Shown: in pieces, positions 25,820 through 36,325 of the stretch
Layout: every line of letters begins with the position of its first letter
Position numbering within the stretch: position 1 is the stretch's first letter
Source of the DNA: Ga0077553 sp038215275
Lineage (GTDB): Bacteria > Acidobacteriota > Terriglobia > Bryobacterales > Bryobacteraceae
DNA: 46,904 nt
Assembly: GCA_038215275.1 (NCBI GenBank)
Contig: JBBQRA010000011.1
Coordinates: 1 to 46,904 of the forward strand
Direction: 5' to 3'
Position numbers and translations under genes: made by a program
The notes under the pieces: model-generated
The model's input: only the letters and a program-made list of their open reading frames with translations
Database searches by the model: none
What the model was told of the DNA's origin: nothing

Positions 25820-27457
25820 TTAGTAGTCCATACCGCCGGGGCCGTGATCGTGGCCGCCGGGAGACGGAGCCGACTTCTTCTCGGGGATCTCACAGATCAT
25901 CGCTTCGGTGGTCAGCATGAGGGCGCTGATCGAAGCGGCGTTCTGCAGGGCCGAGCGAGTCACCTTGGCCGGGTCGATGACGCCCGCGGCCAACAGATCC
26001 TCGTACTCGCCAGAAGCGGCGTTGAAGCCGAAGTTGGCGTTCTTGTTCTGGCGAACCTTCTCGATGATGATCGCGCCTTCAAAGCCGGCGTTGCCGGAGA
26101 TCTGACGGATCGGCTCTTCGCAGGAGCGCTTGATGATGTCGACGCCAATTTGCTCGTCGCCGGGAACCTTCAGGTCCGCGAGAGCCAAAGCCGCACGGAG
26201 AAGTGCGATACCGCCGCCAGGAACGATGCCCTCTTCAACGGCCGCACGGGTTGCATGCAGCGCGTCTTCGACGCGAGCCTTCTTTTCCTTCATTTCGGTC
26301 TCGGTAGCCGCGCCGACCTTGATCACCGCGACGCCGCCAGCGAGCTTCGCCAGGCGTTCCTGGAGCTTCTCACGGTCGTAGTCAGAGGTGGTGTCTTCGA
26401 TCTGGTTACGGAGCTGCTTGATCCGGCCTTCGATGCCAGTGGATTCGCCGGCGCCGTCGATGATCGTGGTGTTGTCCTTGTCGATCGTGACGCGCTTGGC
26501 GCGGCCCAGATCTTCGAGGCGAACGCCTTCCAGCTTGATCCCGATGTCTTCCATGATGGCCTTGCCGCCAGTCAGGATCGAGATGTCTTCGAGCATCGAC
26601 TTCCGGCGGTCGCCGAAACCGGGGGCCTTCACGGCCGCGCAGTTCAGGGTGCCGCGGAGCTTGTTCACAACCAGGGTGGCCAAGGCTTCGCCTTCCACTT
26701 CCTCAGCAATGATGAGGAGCGGACGGCCGCCACGGGCAACCTGCTCGAGCACGGGCAGCAGATCCTTCATGTTGCTGATCTTCTTTTCGTAGATCAGGAT
26801 GTACGGATCTTCCATCACGACTTCCATGCGGTCGGCGTCGGTGACGAAGTAGGGGCTCAGGTAGCCGCGGTCGAACTGCATGCCTTCGACGGTCTGGAGC
26901 TCGGTGACCATGGTCTTCGACTCTTCGACCGTGATGACGCCGTCCTTACCGACCTTCTTCATCGCTTCCGCAATGATGGTGCCGATGGTGGCGTCGCCGT
27001 TGGCCGAAATGGTGCCAACCTGGGCGATCTTCTCGTCGTTGGCAACCTTGGTCGCCATCGACTTCACTTCACCGACGCAGACCTCAACGGCCTTCTCGAT
27101 GCCACGCTTCAGGGCCATCGGGTTGGCGCCGGCTGCAACAGCCTTCACGCCCTCGCGATAGATCGCCTGAGCCAGAATGGTCGCAGTTGTGGTGCCGTCG
27201 CCGGCGATGTCGGAGGTCTTCGAAGCGACCTCACGGACCATCTGGGCGCCCATGTTCTCGAGCGGATTCGCCAACTCGATTTCCTTGGCGACGGTGACGC
27301 CGTCCTTGGTGATCGTCGGGCCGCCGAACTTTTTCTCAAGCACCACGTTCCGGCCCTTGGGGCCGAGAGTCACTTTCACGGCGTCAGCGAGCTGATTCAC
27401 TCCGCGCAGGATGGCCTGGCGGCTATTTTCCGAATAAACAATCTGTTTTGCAGCCAT
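25820..27457 (-). CDS. groL: Chaperonin GroEL (Hsp60)
   Basis: The 545-residue protein folds client proteins in an ATP-driven double ring capped by GroES. Conserved elements include KVTLGPKGRNVVLEK and the ATP-binding GDGTTTATILAQ (residues 85-95), the apical segment with RGYLSPYFVTD, and the C-terminal equatorial domain ending at about residue 525. The tail reads KSAPSPGGHDHGPGGMDY, with only one GGM-type unit and two histidines instead of the long GGM repeat of the E. coli protein. It is preceded by groS with a 28-base gap. The pair is controlled by the CIRCE-like promoter at 27813-27842. Confidence 0.98.
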   Translation of the reverse strand: MAAKQIVYSENSRQAILRGVNQLADAVKVTLGPKGRNVVLEKKFGGPTITKDGVTVAKEIELANPLENMGAQMVREVASKTSDIAGDGTTTATILAQAIYREGVKAVAAGANPMALKRGIEKAVEVCVGEVKSMATKVANDEKIAQVGTISANGDATIGTIIAEAMKKVGKDGVITVEESKTMVTELQTVEGMQFDRGYLSPYFVTDADRMEVVMEDPYILIYEKKISNMKDLLPVLEQVARGGRPLLIIAEEVEGEALATLVVNKLRGTLNCAAVKAPGFGDRRKSMLEDISILTGGKAIMEDIGIKLEGVRLEDLGRAKRVTIDKDNTTIIDGAGESTGIEGRIKQLRNQIEDTTSDYDREKLQERLAKLAGGVAVIKVGAATETEMKEKKARVEDALHATRAAVEEGIVPGGGIALLRAALALADLKVPGDEQIGVDIIKRSCEEPIRQISGNAGFEGAIIIEKVRQNKNANFGFNAASGEYEDLLAAGVIDPAKVTRSALQNAASISALMLTTEAMICEIPEKKSAPSPGGHDHGPGGMDY

Positions 27458-27485
27458 GTTTCTTAATCCTCGTAAGCGTGCGGTA

Positions 27486-27773
27486 CTACGCGATCACGCC
27501 AAGGACTTCGTCCTCGCGCATGATCAGATATTCGTTGCCGTCAACCTTGATGTCACTGCCGGAATACTTTCCGAACAGGATGCGGTCGCCAGCCTTAAGC
27601 TCCAAAGGAGCGATCTTGCCATCATCAAGACGCTTGCCGTTGCCGACGGCGACGACTTCGCCTTCCTGCGGCTTCTCTTTAGCGCTGTCCGGGATGATGA
27701 TTCCGTTCATGACGGTCTCTTTCTCTTCAATGCGTTTCACGACAATGCGGTCGTGGAGCGGGCGGATGTTCAT
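27486..27773 (-). CDS. groS: Co-chaperonin GroES (Hsp10)
   Basis: The 95-residue protein forms the lid of the GroEL folding chamber. It has the N-terminal RPLHDRIVVKR motif, the mobile loop around EEKETVMNGIIIPDSAKEKPQEGEV (contacting GroEL) and the C-terminal DGNEYLIMREDEVLGVI. The ATG at 27773 is preceded by GGAGG eight bases upstream; a second ATG at 27788 would add five residues and lacks a ribosome site at the right distance. First gene of the groS-groL operon. Confidence 0.96.
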   Translation of the reverse strand: MNIRPLHDRIVVKRIEEKETVMNGIIIPDSAKEKPQEGEVVAVGNGKRLDDGKIAPLELKAGDRILFGKYSGSDIKVDGNEYLIMREDEVLGVIA

Positions 27774-27788
27774 GTTTATGTCCTCCAA

Positions 27789-27806
27789 TACTACCGAGTA
27801 CTACCG
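27789..27806. repeat. Tandem TACTACCG repeat in the groES leader
   Basis: TACTACCG occurs at 27789-27796 and 27799-27806, a ten-base period. On the minus strand this is CGGTAGTA repeated between the promoter and the ribosome site of groS. The copies lie in the untranslated leader of the heat-shock operon. Either a regulator site or a chance repeat is possible. Confidence 0.35.
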
Positions 27807-27812
27807 TGTCAA

Positions 27813-27842
27813 TTATTAGCACACTCGGGGCAGGAGTGACAA
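27813..27842 (-). promoter_or_regulatory. groS-groL promoter with CIRCE-like HrcA operator
   Basis: On the minus strand, TTGTCACTC, nine bases, GTGTGCTAA (27842-27816) matches the CIRCE element (TTAGCACTC, nine bases, GAGTGCTAA) at 15 of 18 positions with exact spacing. It overlaps a sigma-70-type promoter: TTGTCA as -35 (27842-27837), 18 bases, TAATAA as -10 (27818-27813), the latter preceded by TGC (extended form). CIRCE is the operator of the heat-shock repressor HrcA, whose activity depends on GroEL. This position, directly on the groES promoter, is the classical one. Confidence 0.75.
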
Positions 27843-27978
27843 CACTTTATTGCATCCTGTTGAAAACACATAATAAACAGACAGTTAAGAATCATTAACG
27901 ATGATCGCGAATGTCTTAGCTGACACGGACACACTCAGATTTACTTTATTGTAATGGAGTGATAGCCTAACTTACATC

Positions 27979-29292
27979 ATGGCCCATCTCGATCTCAGCT
28001 CTTTGCGGCAGCACGTCGACACCGGTACCGTAGAAACCGTCGTCGCCGGCTTCACCGATCATTATGGCCGCCTGATGGGCAAACGCTTTGATGCCTCCTA
28101 CTTCCTCGATAGCGTCGCCACCCAAGGCACACACGCCTGCAACTACCTGCTCACCACCGACGCTGAAATGCAACCGGTTCCCGGCTACCGCTTCGCCAAC
28201 TGGCAATTGGGCTACGGTGACTTCCATCTCATCCCCGATCTCGCCACCCTGCGGCTGACCACCTGGCAGCCGAAGACCGCCTTCGTCCATTGCGATGTGG
28301 ACCATGTGGCCGTTGCGCCGCGCTCGATCCTCAAAAAGCAGATCGCCGCGGCTGCCGCGCTCGGCTACCAAGCCATGGCCGCTTCCGAGCTCGAATATTT
28401 CGCCTACCGCCAAACCTACCGCGCCGCCCACGAGCAGGACTATCAGAAGCTCGACCCGCTCAGCTGGTACCTTGAGGACTACAACCTGCTGCAAGGCAGC
28501 CGCGAAGAGTTCTTTACCGCCGCCGTCCGCCGTCACCTGCGGCAGTCCGGCATTCCCGTCGAGAACTCAAAGGGAGAGTGGGGACTCGGCCAGCACGAAG
28601 TCAACGTCCGCTATACGGACATTCTGACTATGGCCGACAACCATGTGCTGTTCAAACAGTGCCTGAAAGAGATCGCCGAGCAAAGTGGCATCAGTGTGAC
28701 CTTTATGGCTAAGCCGCATCATGGACAGGCGGGGTCGAGTTGCCATCTGCACTTGAGCCTGACCCAGTTCGGCGATATCCACTCGGACACGTTCCGCCAC
28801 TTCCTCGGCGGCTGGATCGCGCATGCGCCGGAGTTCATGGTGTTCTACGCGCCGACGGTGAATTCGTATAAGCGATACGAAGACATGTCCTGGGCGCCGA
28901 CGCGCCTCGCCTGGAGTAGGGACAATCGCACCGCCGGCTTCCGCGTCGTGGGAGAAGGCAAGACTCTGCGCATCGAGAATCGAATCCCCGGCGCTGATGC
29001 CAACCCCTACCTTGCCTTCGCCGCCTCGCTCGCTTCGGGCATCGACGGCATCGTGAATAAGATAGAACCACCGGCCGTCTTCCTCGGCGATATGTACTCC
29101 TCGCAATCGCTGCCGCGGGTACCATACACGCTGGGCCAGGCGACGGACCTGTTCGCCGCGAGCGAGTTCGCCAAGCGCGTGCTCGGCGCCGAAGTTGTCG
29201 AACACTATGTCCACTTCTTCCGCACCGAACAAAAAGCGTTCGATACCGCCGTGACCGACTGGGAACGCCGCCGCTACTTTGAGAAGATCTAG
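27979..29292 (+). CDS. Glutamine synthetase family protein, probable gamma-glutamylpolyamine/amine synthetase (PuuA-like)
   Basis: The 437-residue enzyme of the GS-I fold joins glutamate to an amine with ATP. Metal- and substrate-site motifs are recognisable: ASELEYF (metal Glu), GLGQHEVNVRY (paired Glu region), KPHHGQAGSSCHLHLSL (HxHxS), NRTAGFRVV and RIENRIPGADANPYLAFA. The typical NLYDLPPEE tail with the adenylylation tyrosine of housekeeping GlnA is absent, and it ends in DWERRRYFEKI like PuuA-type enzymes. The next genes encode an SDR and an aldehyde dehydrogenase, the set expected for degrading a gamma-glutamylated amine. The exact amine (putrescine, ethanolamine, other) is not determined. 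Confidence 0.85.
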   Translation: MAHLDLSSLRQHVDTGTVETVVAGFTDHYGRLMGKRFDASYFLDSVATQGTHACNYLLTTDAEMQPVPGYRFANWQLGYGDFHLIPDLATLRLTTWQPKTAFVHCDVDHVAVAPRSILKKQIAAAAALGYQAMAASELEYFAYRQTYRAAHEQDYQKLDPLSWYLEDYNLLQGSREEFFTAAVRRHLRQSGIPVENSKGEWGLGQHEVNVRYTDILTMADNHVLFKQCLKEIAEQSGISVTFMAKPHHGQAGSSCHLHLSLTQFGDIHSDTFRHFLGGWIAHAPEFMVFYAPTVNSYKRYEDMSWAPTRLAWSRDNRTAGFRVVGEGKTLRIENRIPGADANPYLAFAASLASGIDGIVNKIEPPAVFLGDMYSSQSLPRVPYTLGQATDLFAASEFAKRVLGAEVVEHYVHFFRTEQKAFDTAVTDWERRRYFEKI

Positions 29293-29296
29293 TTCT

Positions 29297-30045
29297 ATGG
29301 ACCGACTGAAAGACCAAGTGGCGCTGATCACCGGCGCGGGTAGTGGCATTGGCAAGGAGACGGCGCTGCTATTCCTCGCCGAAGGCGCGAATGTGGTGGC
29401 CGTCGACGTGAACGGCGAAGCCGCCGCGCAGATTCCTGGCGCTCACGCTGTCCAAGCGGACGTGTCGAAAGCCGCCGACTGCGAGCGCATGGTGCGCGAA
29501 GCCGAAGAGACGTACGGCAAACTGACGATTCTTTTCAACAACGCCGGCATCTCCCACGCCGACGATGACGACGCCATCGCCACCACCGAAGACGTTTGGG
29601 ACCTCACCTTTGCCGTGAACGTGAAAGGGGTGTTCCTCGGGTGCAAGTACGGCATTCCGGCGCTGCGTCGCGCCGGCGGCGGGTCGATCATCAATACGGC
29701 TTCGTTTGTGGCTTTGCTCGGCGCGGCGACGCCGCAGTTGGCGTATACGGCCAGCAAGGGCGCGGTGCTTTCCATGTCGCGTGAGCTCGCTGCCATCCAC
29801 GCGCGGGAGAACATCCGCGTCAACGCGCTCTGCCCCGGGCCGCTGCAGACCGAACTGCTGATGAAGTACCTCAACACCGAAGAGAAGAAGCAGCGCCGGT
29901 TGGTGCACATCCCGATGGGCCGTTTCGGCCAAGCCAAGGAAATCGCCAAGGCGGTGCTCTATCTCGCCTCGGACGATTCGTCCTTCGTCACCGGCACCGA
30001 ATTCCTCGTTGACGGCGGCATCACCGCGGCCTATACGACGCCGTT

Positions 30046-30049
<4 letters not shown>
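29297..30049 (+). CDS. Short-chain dehydrogenase/reductase (SDR)
   Basis: The classical 250-residue SDR has T-G-A-G-S-G-I-G (NAD(P) binding, residues about 14-21), D at the end of beta-2 (AVDVNG, favouring NAD), NNAG, a catalytic Ser in NTASF, Y-T-A-S-K (YxxxK) and the late NALCPGPLQTELL motif. The ATG at 29297 lies four bases after the glutamine-synthetase stop; an in-frame upstream start would add six residues. Its stop overlaps the next ATG (ATGA). It probably oxidises an alcohol or hydroxyl intermediate in the same pathway as its neighbours. Confidence 0.9.
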
Positions 30050-31337
<1,288 letters not shown>

Positions 31338-31341
<4 letters not shown>

Positions 31342-33299
31342 TTCTTCCGCTGCTGGCCCTCGCCCTCTCTTCGGAGACCCTCCTCGATTGGCGCAATCCC
31401 AACCAACCGCAGATCTCGCCGGACGGGCAGCGGATCGTCTACACCCTCGAGACAGTGGACCGGTTTAACGACCGGTTCGAGAACACGTTGTGGATGGTTG
31501 CAGTGGACGGCAAGGACCACCGGCCGATTACCGAGGGCCGATTGCCGCGGTGGTCGCCGGACGGGACCAAGCTCGCCTATCTGAAGCAGTCGCAGCTTTG
31601 GGTCCGCTGGATGGATACGGGTGTGGAGGCGCGGCTCACCGATCTCGAAACGCCGCCGACGGCGATGAGTTGGTCGCCGGACGGGACGCAGTTGGCGTTT
31701 CTGCGTCGGGTGCCAGGGATGCCGGAGTGGTCGATCAAAATGCCTAAGGCGCCGGAGGGCGCCAAGTGGGCGGAGCCTCCGTCAGTGGTGACACGGTTGC
31801 GGTGGCGCGCGGACGGGATCGGCGGGGCGGGTTTGATCCCGAACGGCTTCACGCAGCTGTTTGTTGTGCCGGTGACGGGCGGCGCGCCGCGCAGGATCTC
31901 GTTGGGCGACTTCAACCACGGCGGGGAGCCGTCGTGGACGCCGGACGCCAAGACGATCTACCTGCACGGGGCGCGGAGCGGAAACGCGGATCACGAACTG
32001 TACCCGGACGATGTGTGGGCGTTCGACGTCGCGAGTGGCAAGGCGTCGCAGATTACGAAGGGCAATGGGCCGGAGCAGAATCCGCTCGTTTCGCCGGACG
32101 GCAAGCTGATCGCATGGTTGGGATATCCGGACAAGGGCAACGCGGCGCACACCACTTCGCTATGGCTCGCGAACTTGGACGGGACCAACGCGCGGCGTTT
32201 GGCGCAGGGGCTCGATCGTAACGTCAGCACGCCAGTGTGGGGAGCGGACGGCAAGACGATCTATGCCGTTGTCGAAGACGCGGGCACCTCGTCGGTGTAT
32301 TCGTTTGGTCTCGATGGGAACTACAAAGCGTTGACCGATGGCAAGCTGCGCCTGGCGACGGCGTACGCGGCCGCCGAGCAGATGACTATCGCACGGAACG
32401 GGCAGTTGGCGATCACCGGTTCCAGCCCGAATCAGCCCAAGGAAGTGTTCACGTTTCCCGTGGCTGGCGGCGCGCCGCGGAAGTTGACCGATACCAATGG
32501 CAGCCTGTTGGCGGCAAATCCCATCGGCGCGGTGGAGGAGGTTCGGTATAAGAGCTTCGACGGCAAAATGATGGAAGGCTGGATCATCAAGCCGCCAGGC
32601 TTCGTCCCGGCGAAGAAGTATCCGCTAATCCTGGACATCCACGGCGGGCCGCACGCGATGTACGGCATCGAGTTCAATCACCAAATGCAGATCTACGCGG
32701 CCCGGGGTTTCGTCGTGTTGTATACCAATCCGCGCGGGTCCACCGGTTACGGCGAGGAGTTCGCCAACGTGATCCACGGCAGCTATCCCGGCGACGATTA
32801 TCAGGACTTGATGGCCGGTGTGGATGCGGTCATCGCCAAGGGCTACATCGACCCGAAGAAGCTCTGCGTGACGGGCGGCAGCGGCGGCGGCATCCTTACG
32901 GCGTGGATCGTTACGCGGACTGATCGCTTTGCCGCGGCGGTTTCGCAGTATCCGGTCATCAACTGGTTCACGCAGACGGGTTCAGCCGATATCGGCCTGT
33001 TGATGACGCGCTGGATGAAAGCGATGCCGTGGGAGAACCCGAAACAGTACATTGATCACTCGCCGCTCTTCTTCGCCGATAAGGTGAAGACGCCGACGAT
33101 GCTGATTACGGGTGAAGAGGATTGGCGGACGCCGATCGGCCAGACCGAGGAGTTCTATTTCGCGCTGAAGGCCCGGAAAATCGACACCGTGATGGTGCGG
33201 ATTCCGCGAGAGCCGCACGGCATTCGCGGCGCCTTCCCGAGCCATCGCATCGCGAAGGTGGAACACATTCTCGGCTGGTTTGAGAAATACGTGAAGTAG
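31338..33299 (+). CDS. Secreted S9-family prolyl oligopeptidase-type peptidase
   Basis: The 653-residue protein starts with a short hydrophobic signal-like stretch (MILPLLALALSSETLL). An N-terminal beta-propeller with repeated SPDG motifs (QISPDGQRIVY, RWSPDGTKLAYL, SWSPDGTQLAFL, VSPDGKLIAWL) covers about residues 15-410. The C-terminal alpha/beta hydrolase has the nucleophile G-G-S515-G-G-G, the acid in GEEDWRTP and the histidine in REPHGI. DIHGGPHAMYG forms the oxyanion region. This is the acylaminoacyl-peptidase/dipeptidyl-peptidase type. Its ATG overlaps the aldehyde dehydrogenase stop, so it belongs to the same operon, which is unexpected for a peptidase. Confidence 0.9.
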
Positions 33300-33833
33300 C
33301 TACAGCTTCGGTTCGGTGCGGTCACGCTTCAGTTCATCGGCAATTTTGCTCGCGACCTTGGCCACGTTTTCGGCCGAGGAGTCTTTCGGACGGCCCATGG
33401 TCGACCAGATGATATTGCCGGTGGAGCGCTGAACGAGGAAGATGTTGCCCCGGCCTCGGCCCCAAGAGCTGTTACCGACGCGGGCGGCGAGAATCGATTC
33501 GTTCTCCTTCATGTCGGCTGGCGAACTGGACTTGGCCTTTTTCTTCTTGTCCTTGTCCTCTTCTTCTGGCTCTTCCACCTTCGGGACGGGCTTGGGCGCG
33601 TAGAGGTCGGCAAGTTTGCGTTCAAACGCTTCGCCCACCCGATCGGTGAATACGGCATCCGCCTTCAGCGGATCGGTGACTACTTGGACGACACCGGTCT
33701 TCGTGAGTTGGCTAGCCAAGTACTGGTCGAGGCCGTTGGTCATGGGGAGCAGATAGACCGCCTTCACCTCGCGGACGGCCGGGTCGGCAGCCCACAGGCT
33801 CATCGCGCAGAACAACACCGGGAGGAACTTCAT
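33300..33833 (-). CDS. Exported protein of unknown function with charged linker
   Basis: The 177-residue protein has a signal peptide (MKFLPVLFCAMSLWA). A first alpha/beta part (VREVKAVYLLPMTNGLDQYLASQLTKTGVVQVVTDPLKADAVFTDRVG) resembles the nucleotide-free fold of lipoprotein-like secretion accessory domains. A highly charged linker (PEEEDKDKKKKAKSS) is followed by a short beta part (GNIFLVQRSTGNIIWSTMG) and a Lys/Asp-rich helix. I do not recognise the family. It abuts the S9 peptidase stop (33299/33300, convergent, no gap) and is 22 bp from the divergent glycosyltransferase. Confidence 0.7.
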   Translation of the reverse strand: MKFLPVLFCAMSLWAADPAVREVKAVYLLPMTNGLDQYLASQLTKTGVVQVVTDPLKADAVFTDRVGEAFERKLADLYAPKPVPKVEEPEEEDKDKKKKAKSSSPADMKENESILAARVGNSSWGRGRGNIFLVQRSTGNIIWSTMGRPKDSSAENVAKVASKIADELKRDRTEPKL

Positions 33834-33855
33834 GCCTTCATGATACCTTCAGAGT

Positions 33856-34527
33856 TTGTATAAAGGACTTCGGATCACGGTTATCATCCCTTGTCTCAAC
33901 GAAGAGCAGGGAATCGAAAAAGTGTTGCGGCGCATGCCGGAATTTGTGGATGAGGTAATTGTCGTCGACAACAACTCGACCGACCGCACCGCCGACGTAG
34001 CCGAATCGCTCGGCGCGCGGGTGATCCGGGAGCATGTACGCGGCTACGGGCGCGCCTACAAAAAGGGCTTTTCGGTGGCGACGGGGGATGTCATCATCAC
34101 TCTCGACGGCGACCACAGCTATCCGCCGGATGCGATCTCGTATCTGCTCGAAGCATTCCTCCACCTGGAAGCGGACTTCTTAAATGCCAGCCGGTTCCCC
34201 GTGCGCGACCGGCAGGCGATGAGCTTCAAGCACAAGTTCGGAAACTTCGTGTTGTCGGTAGCGATGAGTCTGCTCTACTTCCGCTGGGTGCGGGACTCGC
34301 AAAGCGGCATGTGGGTGTTCCGGCGTTCGATTCTGGATGGCATGAAGCTGACTTCAGACGGCATGGCGTTCAGCGAAGAGATCAAGATCGAAGCGTTGAA
34401 GCGTTCGGACGTCCGGTTCAACGAAATCTCTATTCAGTACTCATCGAGGCTGGGCGAGATCAAGCTAAATCCGTGGCGCGACGGCTTCTACAACCTCTGG
34501 TTCCTGCTAAAGAAACGATTCTCGTGA
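33856..34527 (+). CDS. Family 2 glycosyltransferase (polyprenol-phosphate sugar transferase-like)
   Basis: The 223-residue GT-A enzyme has VIIPCLNEEQGIEKVL at the start, VVDNNSTDRT (nucleotide binding), LDGDHSYPP (DxD region) and RDSQSGMWVFRR in the acceptor part. It resembles dolichol/polyprenol-phosphate mannosyltransferases without the C-terminal membrane domain. The only start in frame is TTG at 33856, since a stop lies a few codons upstream and no ATG or GTG precedes the GT motif; no clear ribosome site is seen. The stop overlaps the next gene as GTGA. First gene of the glycan cluster. Confidence 0.85.
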   Translation: MYKGLRITVIIPCLNEEQGIEKVLRRMPEFVDEVIVVDNNSTDRTADVAESLGARVIREHVRGYGRAYKKGFSVATGDVIITLDGDHSYPPDAISYLLEAFLHLEADFLNASRFPVRDRQAMSFKHKFGNFVLSVAMSLLYFRWVRDSQSGMWVFRRSILDGMKLTSDGMAFSEEIKIEALKRSDVRFNEISIQYSSRLGEIKLNPWRDGFYNLWFLLKKRFS

Positions 34528-35408
34528 GTGTGACCGCCATCATCCCGATGTGGAACCGGGCGGAATTGACCCGGCAATGCGTATTGGGGTTGCGGGCGCA
34601 GACGGTGCCCTTTGACCGCATTCTGGTGGTCGATGATGGGTCGACGGAGCCGTACGACGGCGACGACGTGATCCGGCTACCGGAAAATCGAGGCTTCGCC
34701 GCGGCGGTAAACGCCGGTTGGCGGGCGGCAACAACGACGCACGTCGCCGTCATCAACAACGATGTCCGGCTGGATGAGGCATGGTTGGAGCAACTGCTAG
34801 CCGGCGGTGGGTGGTTCGCGACGGGCAAGCTTTACATGCCGAATGGCTTGATCGACGGCACGTTCGACCTGTTGAGCCGGGGTGGGTTTCCTTGGCGGGC
34901 CGGGCATGGACGGCCGGACGGCGGACCTTGGAACGCGCCGAAAGAGATCGCGATGGCCTCATTCACGGCCATTCTGCTGCGGACGGAACTGCGGGACAAA
35001 GTCGGCTATCTTGATGAATCCTTTGGAACCTACTACGAAGATGTAGAGTTCGGCGTACGTTGCCGTCGAGCGGGCCTGCGCGGCCGTTACGTGCCGTCGG
35101 CGACGGGGACCCATGAAGGGAGCGCGACGGCCGGAGCCTGGAGCGAGTTCACCGTCCGGCAACTTTCGACCAATCATGCGCGTCTGGTCGCTAAACATTG
35201 GGGGAAAAGACACAGGTGGGCGGTTGGCGTGGCGCGGGTTTTGTGGAAAAGTCTGGTGCGCCGCAGGGGACACCGGGCGGTGTTCCCCACGTTCCCCGTG
35301 GAACAGGTCGAGCCATTGGACTTCGATGACGCAACAATCGAGGCCTTGCAGCGGGAAACCGGTTTCGATGCATTCTGGCGATGGTACTTCCGGCTGGTGC
35401 GGCCATGA
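34524..35408 (+). CDS. Family 2 glycosyltransferase (rhamnosyltransferase-like)
   Basis: The 294-residue enzyme starts at the GTG at 34524, overlapping the previous stop. Motifs: TAIIPMWNRAELTRQCV, VVDDGST, NRGFAAAVNAGW, INNDVRLDEAW (DxD equivalent NDV) and FGTYYEDVEFGVRCRRAG, which is typical of rhamnosyl- or similar transferases of the GT2 family (WbbL-like). The frame is open far upstream, but that region overlaps the previous gene and carries no motif. Second step in a serial cluster. Confidence 0.85.
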   Translation: MSVTAIIPMWNRAELTRQCVLGLRAQTVPFDRILVVDDGSTEPYDGDDVIRLPENRGFAAAVNAGWRAATTTHVAVINNDVRLDEAWLEQLLAGGGWFATGKLYMPNGLIDGTFDLLSRGGFPWRAGHGRPDGGPWNAPKEIAMASFTAILLRTELRDKVGYLDESFGTYYEDVEFGVRCRRAGLRGRYVPSATGTHEGSATAGAWSEFTVRQLSTNHARLVAKHWGKRHRWAVGVARVLWKSLVRRRGHRAVFPTFPVEQVEPLDFDDATIEALQRETGFDAFWRWYFRLVRP

Positions 35409-36316
35409 GCCGAGTTACGGCTGTCATAGTTACCTACAACTCCGGGGCGCACGTGGCGGAGGCAGTTGCCTCCTGCCAACGGTTCGGGGTGCCGGTGGTG
35501 ATCGTGGATAACGCCTCGACTGACGGCACAATGTTTCCGGCCGGAGTGACCGTCCTGCGAAACGAAGCCAATCGAGGGTTTGCCGCGGCGGTGAATCAGG
35601 GAGTGCGGGCGCACTCGGCGCCGTTGACTCTGCTGCTGAACCCCGACGCACGGTTGCTGACCGGCATCGAACCTTTGTGTGACATAAGTGTCGCAAGCCG
35701 ACACTCCGCCGCCACCGGACTGCTGGTGGAGGCGGACGGGAGTCCACAAAAGGGGTTTAGTTTCAGGCGGTTTCCGACGGCGACGTCTTTGGCACTCGAA
35801 GTGCTAGGGATTAACCACATCTGGCCGGGAAATCCCGTAAATCGGGCGTATCGGTGCATGGATGTTGAACTAAACAAAAGACAAATGGTGGAACAGCCGG
35901 CCGGTGCGTTGCTAATGTTCCGACGAGATGACTGGGAGGAATTGGGCGGTTTCGATGAGAGCTTTTTTCCAATCTGGTTTGAAGATGTTGACTTCGCGAA
36001 ACGCCTGCTCGCCCGGGGCGGAACTATTGTGTTCGAGCCTGCCGTTCGCGCGTGTCACGCCGGGGGGCACTCAGTTCAAAAGCTGGCGGAGTCGTCCCGG
36101 ATTCGGTTCTGGTATGGTAGCCTGCTTAGGTACGTTGTTCAGCACTTCGGGCCGGTTACCAGGCGGCTCGTCGCGGGATGCGTACTTCTCGGTCTGGCGG
36201 CAAGATGTATCTTGGGGATTTTCTCGCTGCGGGGCTGGCCGGTATTCGGCGCACATCTTGATTCCATCCGACTCTCCGCTCGTTGTGTAGTTTTTGGGAA
36301 TCTAGAGAACCACTAA
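35405..36316 (+). CDS. Family 2 glycosyltransferase (WbbL-like)
   Basis: The 303-residue enzyme starts at the ATG at 35405 overlapping the previous stop (ATGA). It has AVIVTYNSGAHV, VIVDNASTDGT, NRGFAAAVNQG, LLNPDARL (NPD as metal motif) and FPIWFEDVDFAKRLLARG. A hydrophobic C-terminal segment (VAGCVLLGLAARCILGIFSL) could be membrane-associated. Rhamnosyltransferase-type GT2 proteins of this shape build O-antigen, exopolysaccharide or mycolyl-arabinogalactan-like linkers; acceptor and donor are unknown. Confidence 0.85.
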   Translation: MSRVTAVIVTYNSGAHVAEAVASCQRFGVPVVIVDNASTDGTMFPAGVTVLRNEANRGFAAAVNQGVRAHSAPLTLLLNPDARLLTGIEPLCDISVASRHSAATGLLVEADGSPQKGFSFRRFPTATSLALEVLGINHIWPGNPVNRAYRCMDVELNKRQMVEQPAGALLMFRRDDWEELGGFDESFFPIWFEDVDFAKRLLARGGTIVFEPAVRACHAGGHSVQKLAESSRIRFWYGSLLRYVVQHFGPVTRRLVAGCVLLGLAARCILGIFSLRGWPVFGAHLDSIRLSARCVVFGNLENH

Positions 36317-36325
36317 ACAACCTAC

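Noticed and set aside
25844..27466. A 540-codon open frame antisense to groL
   Set aside because: It exists because GC-rich codon bias in groL keeps the opposite strand free of stops; the translation is Asp/Val/Gly-rich without a domain.
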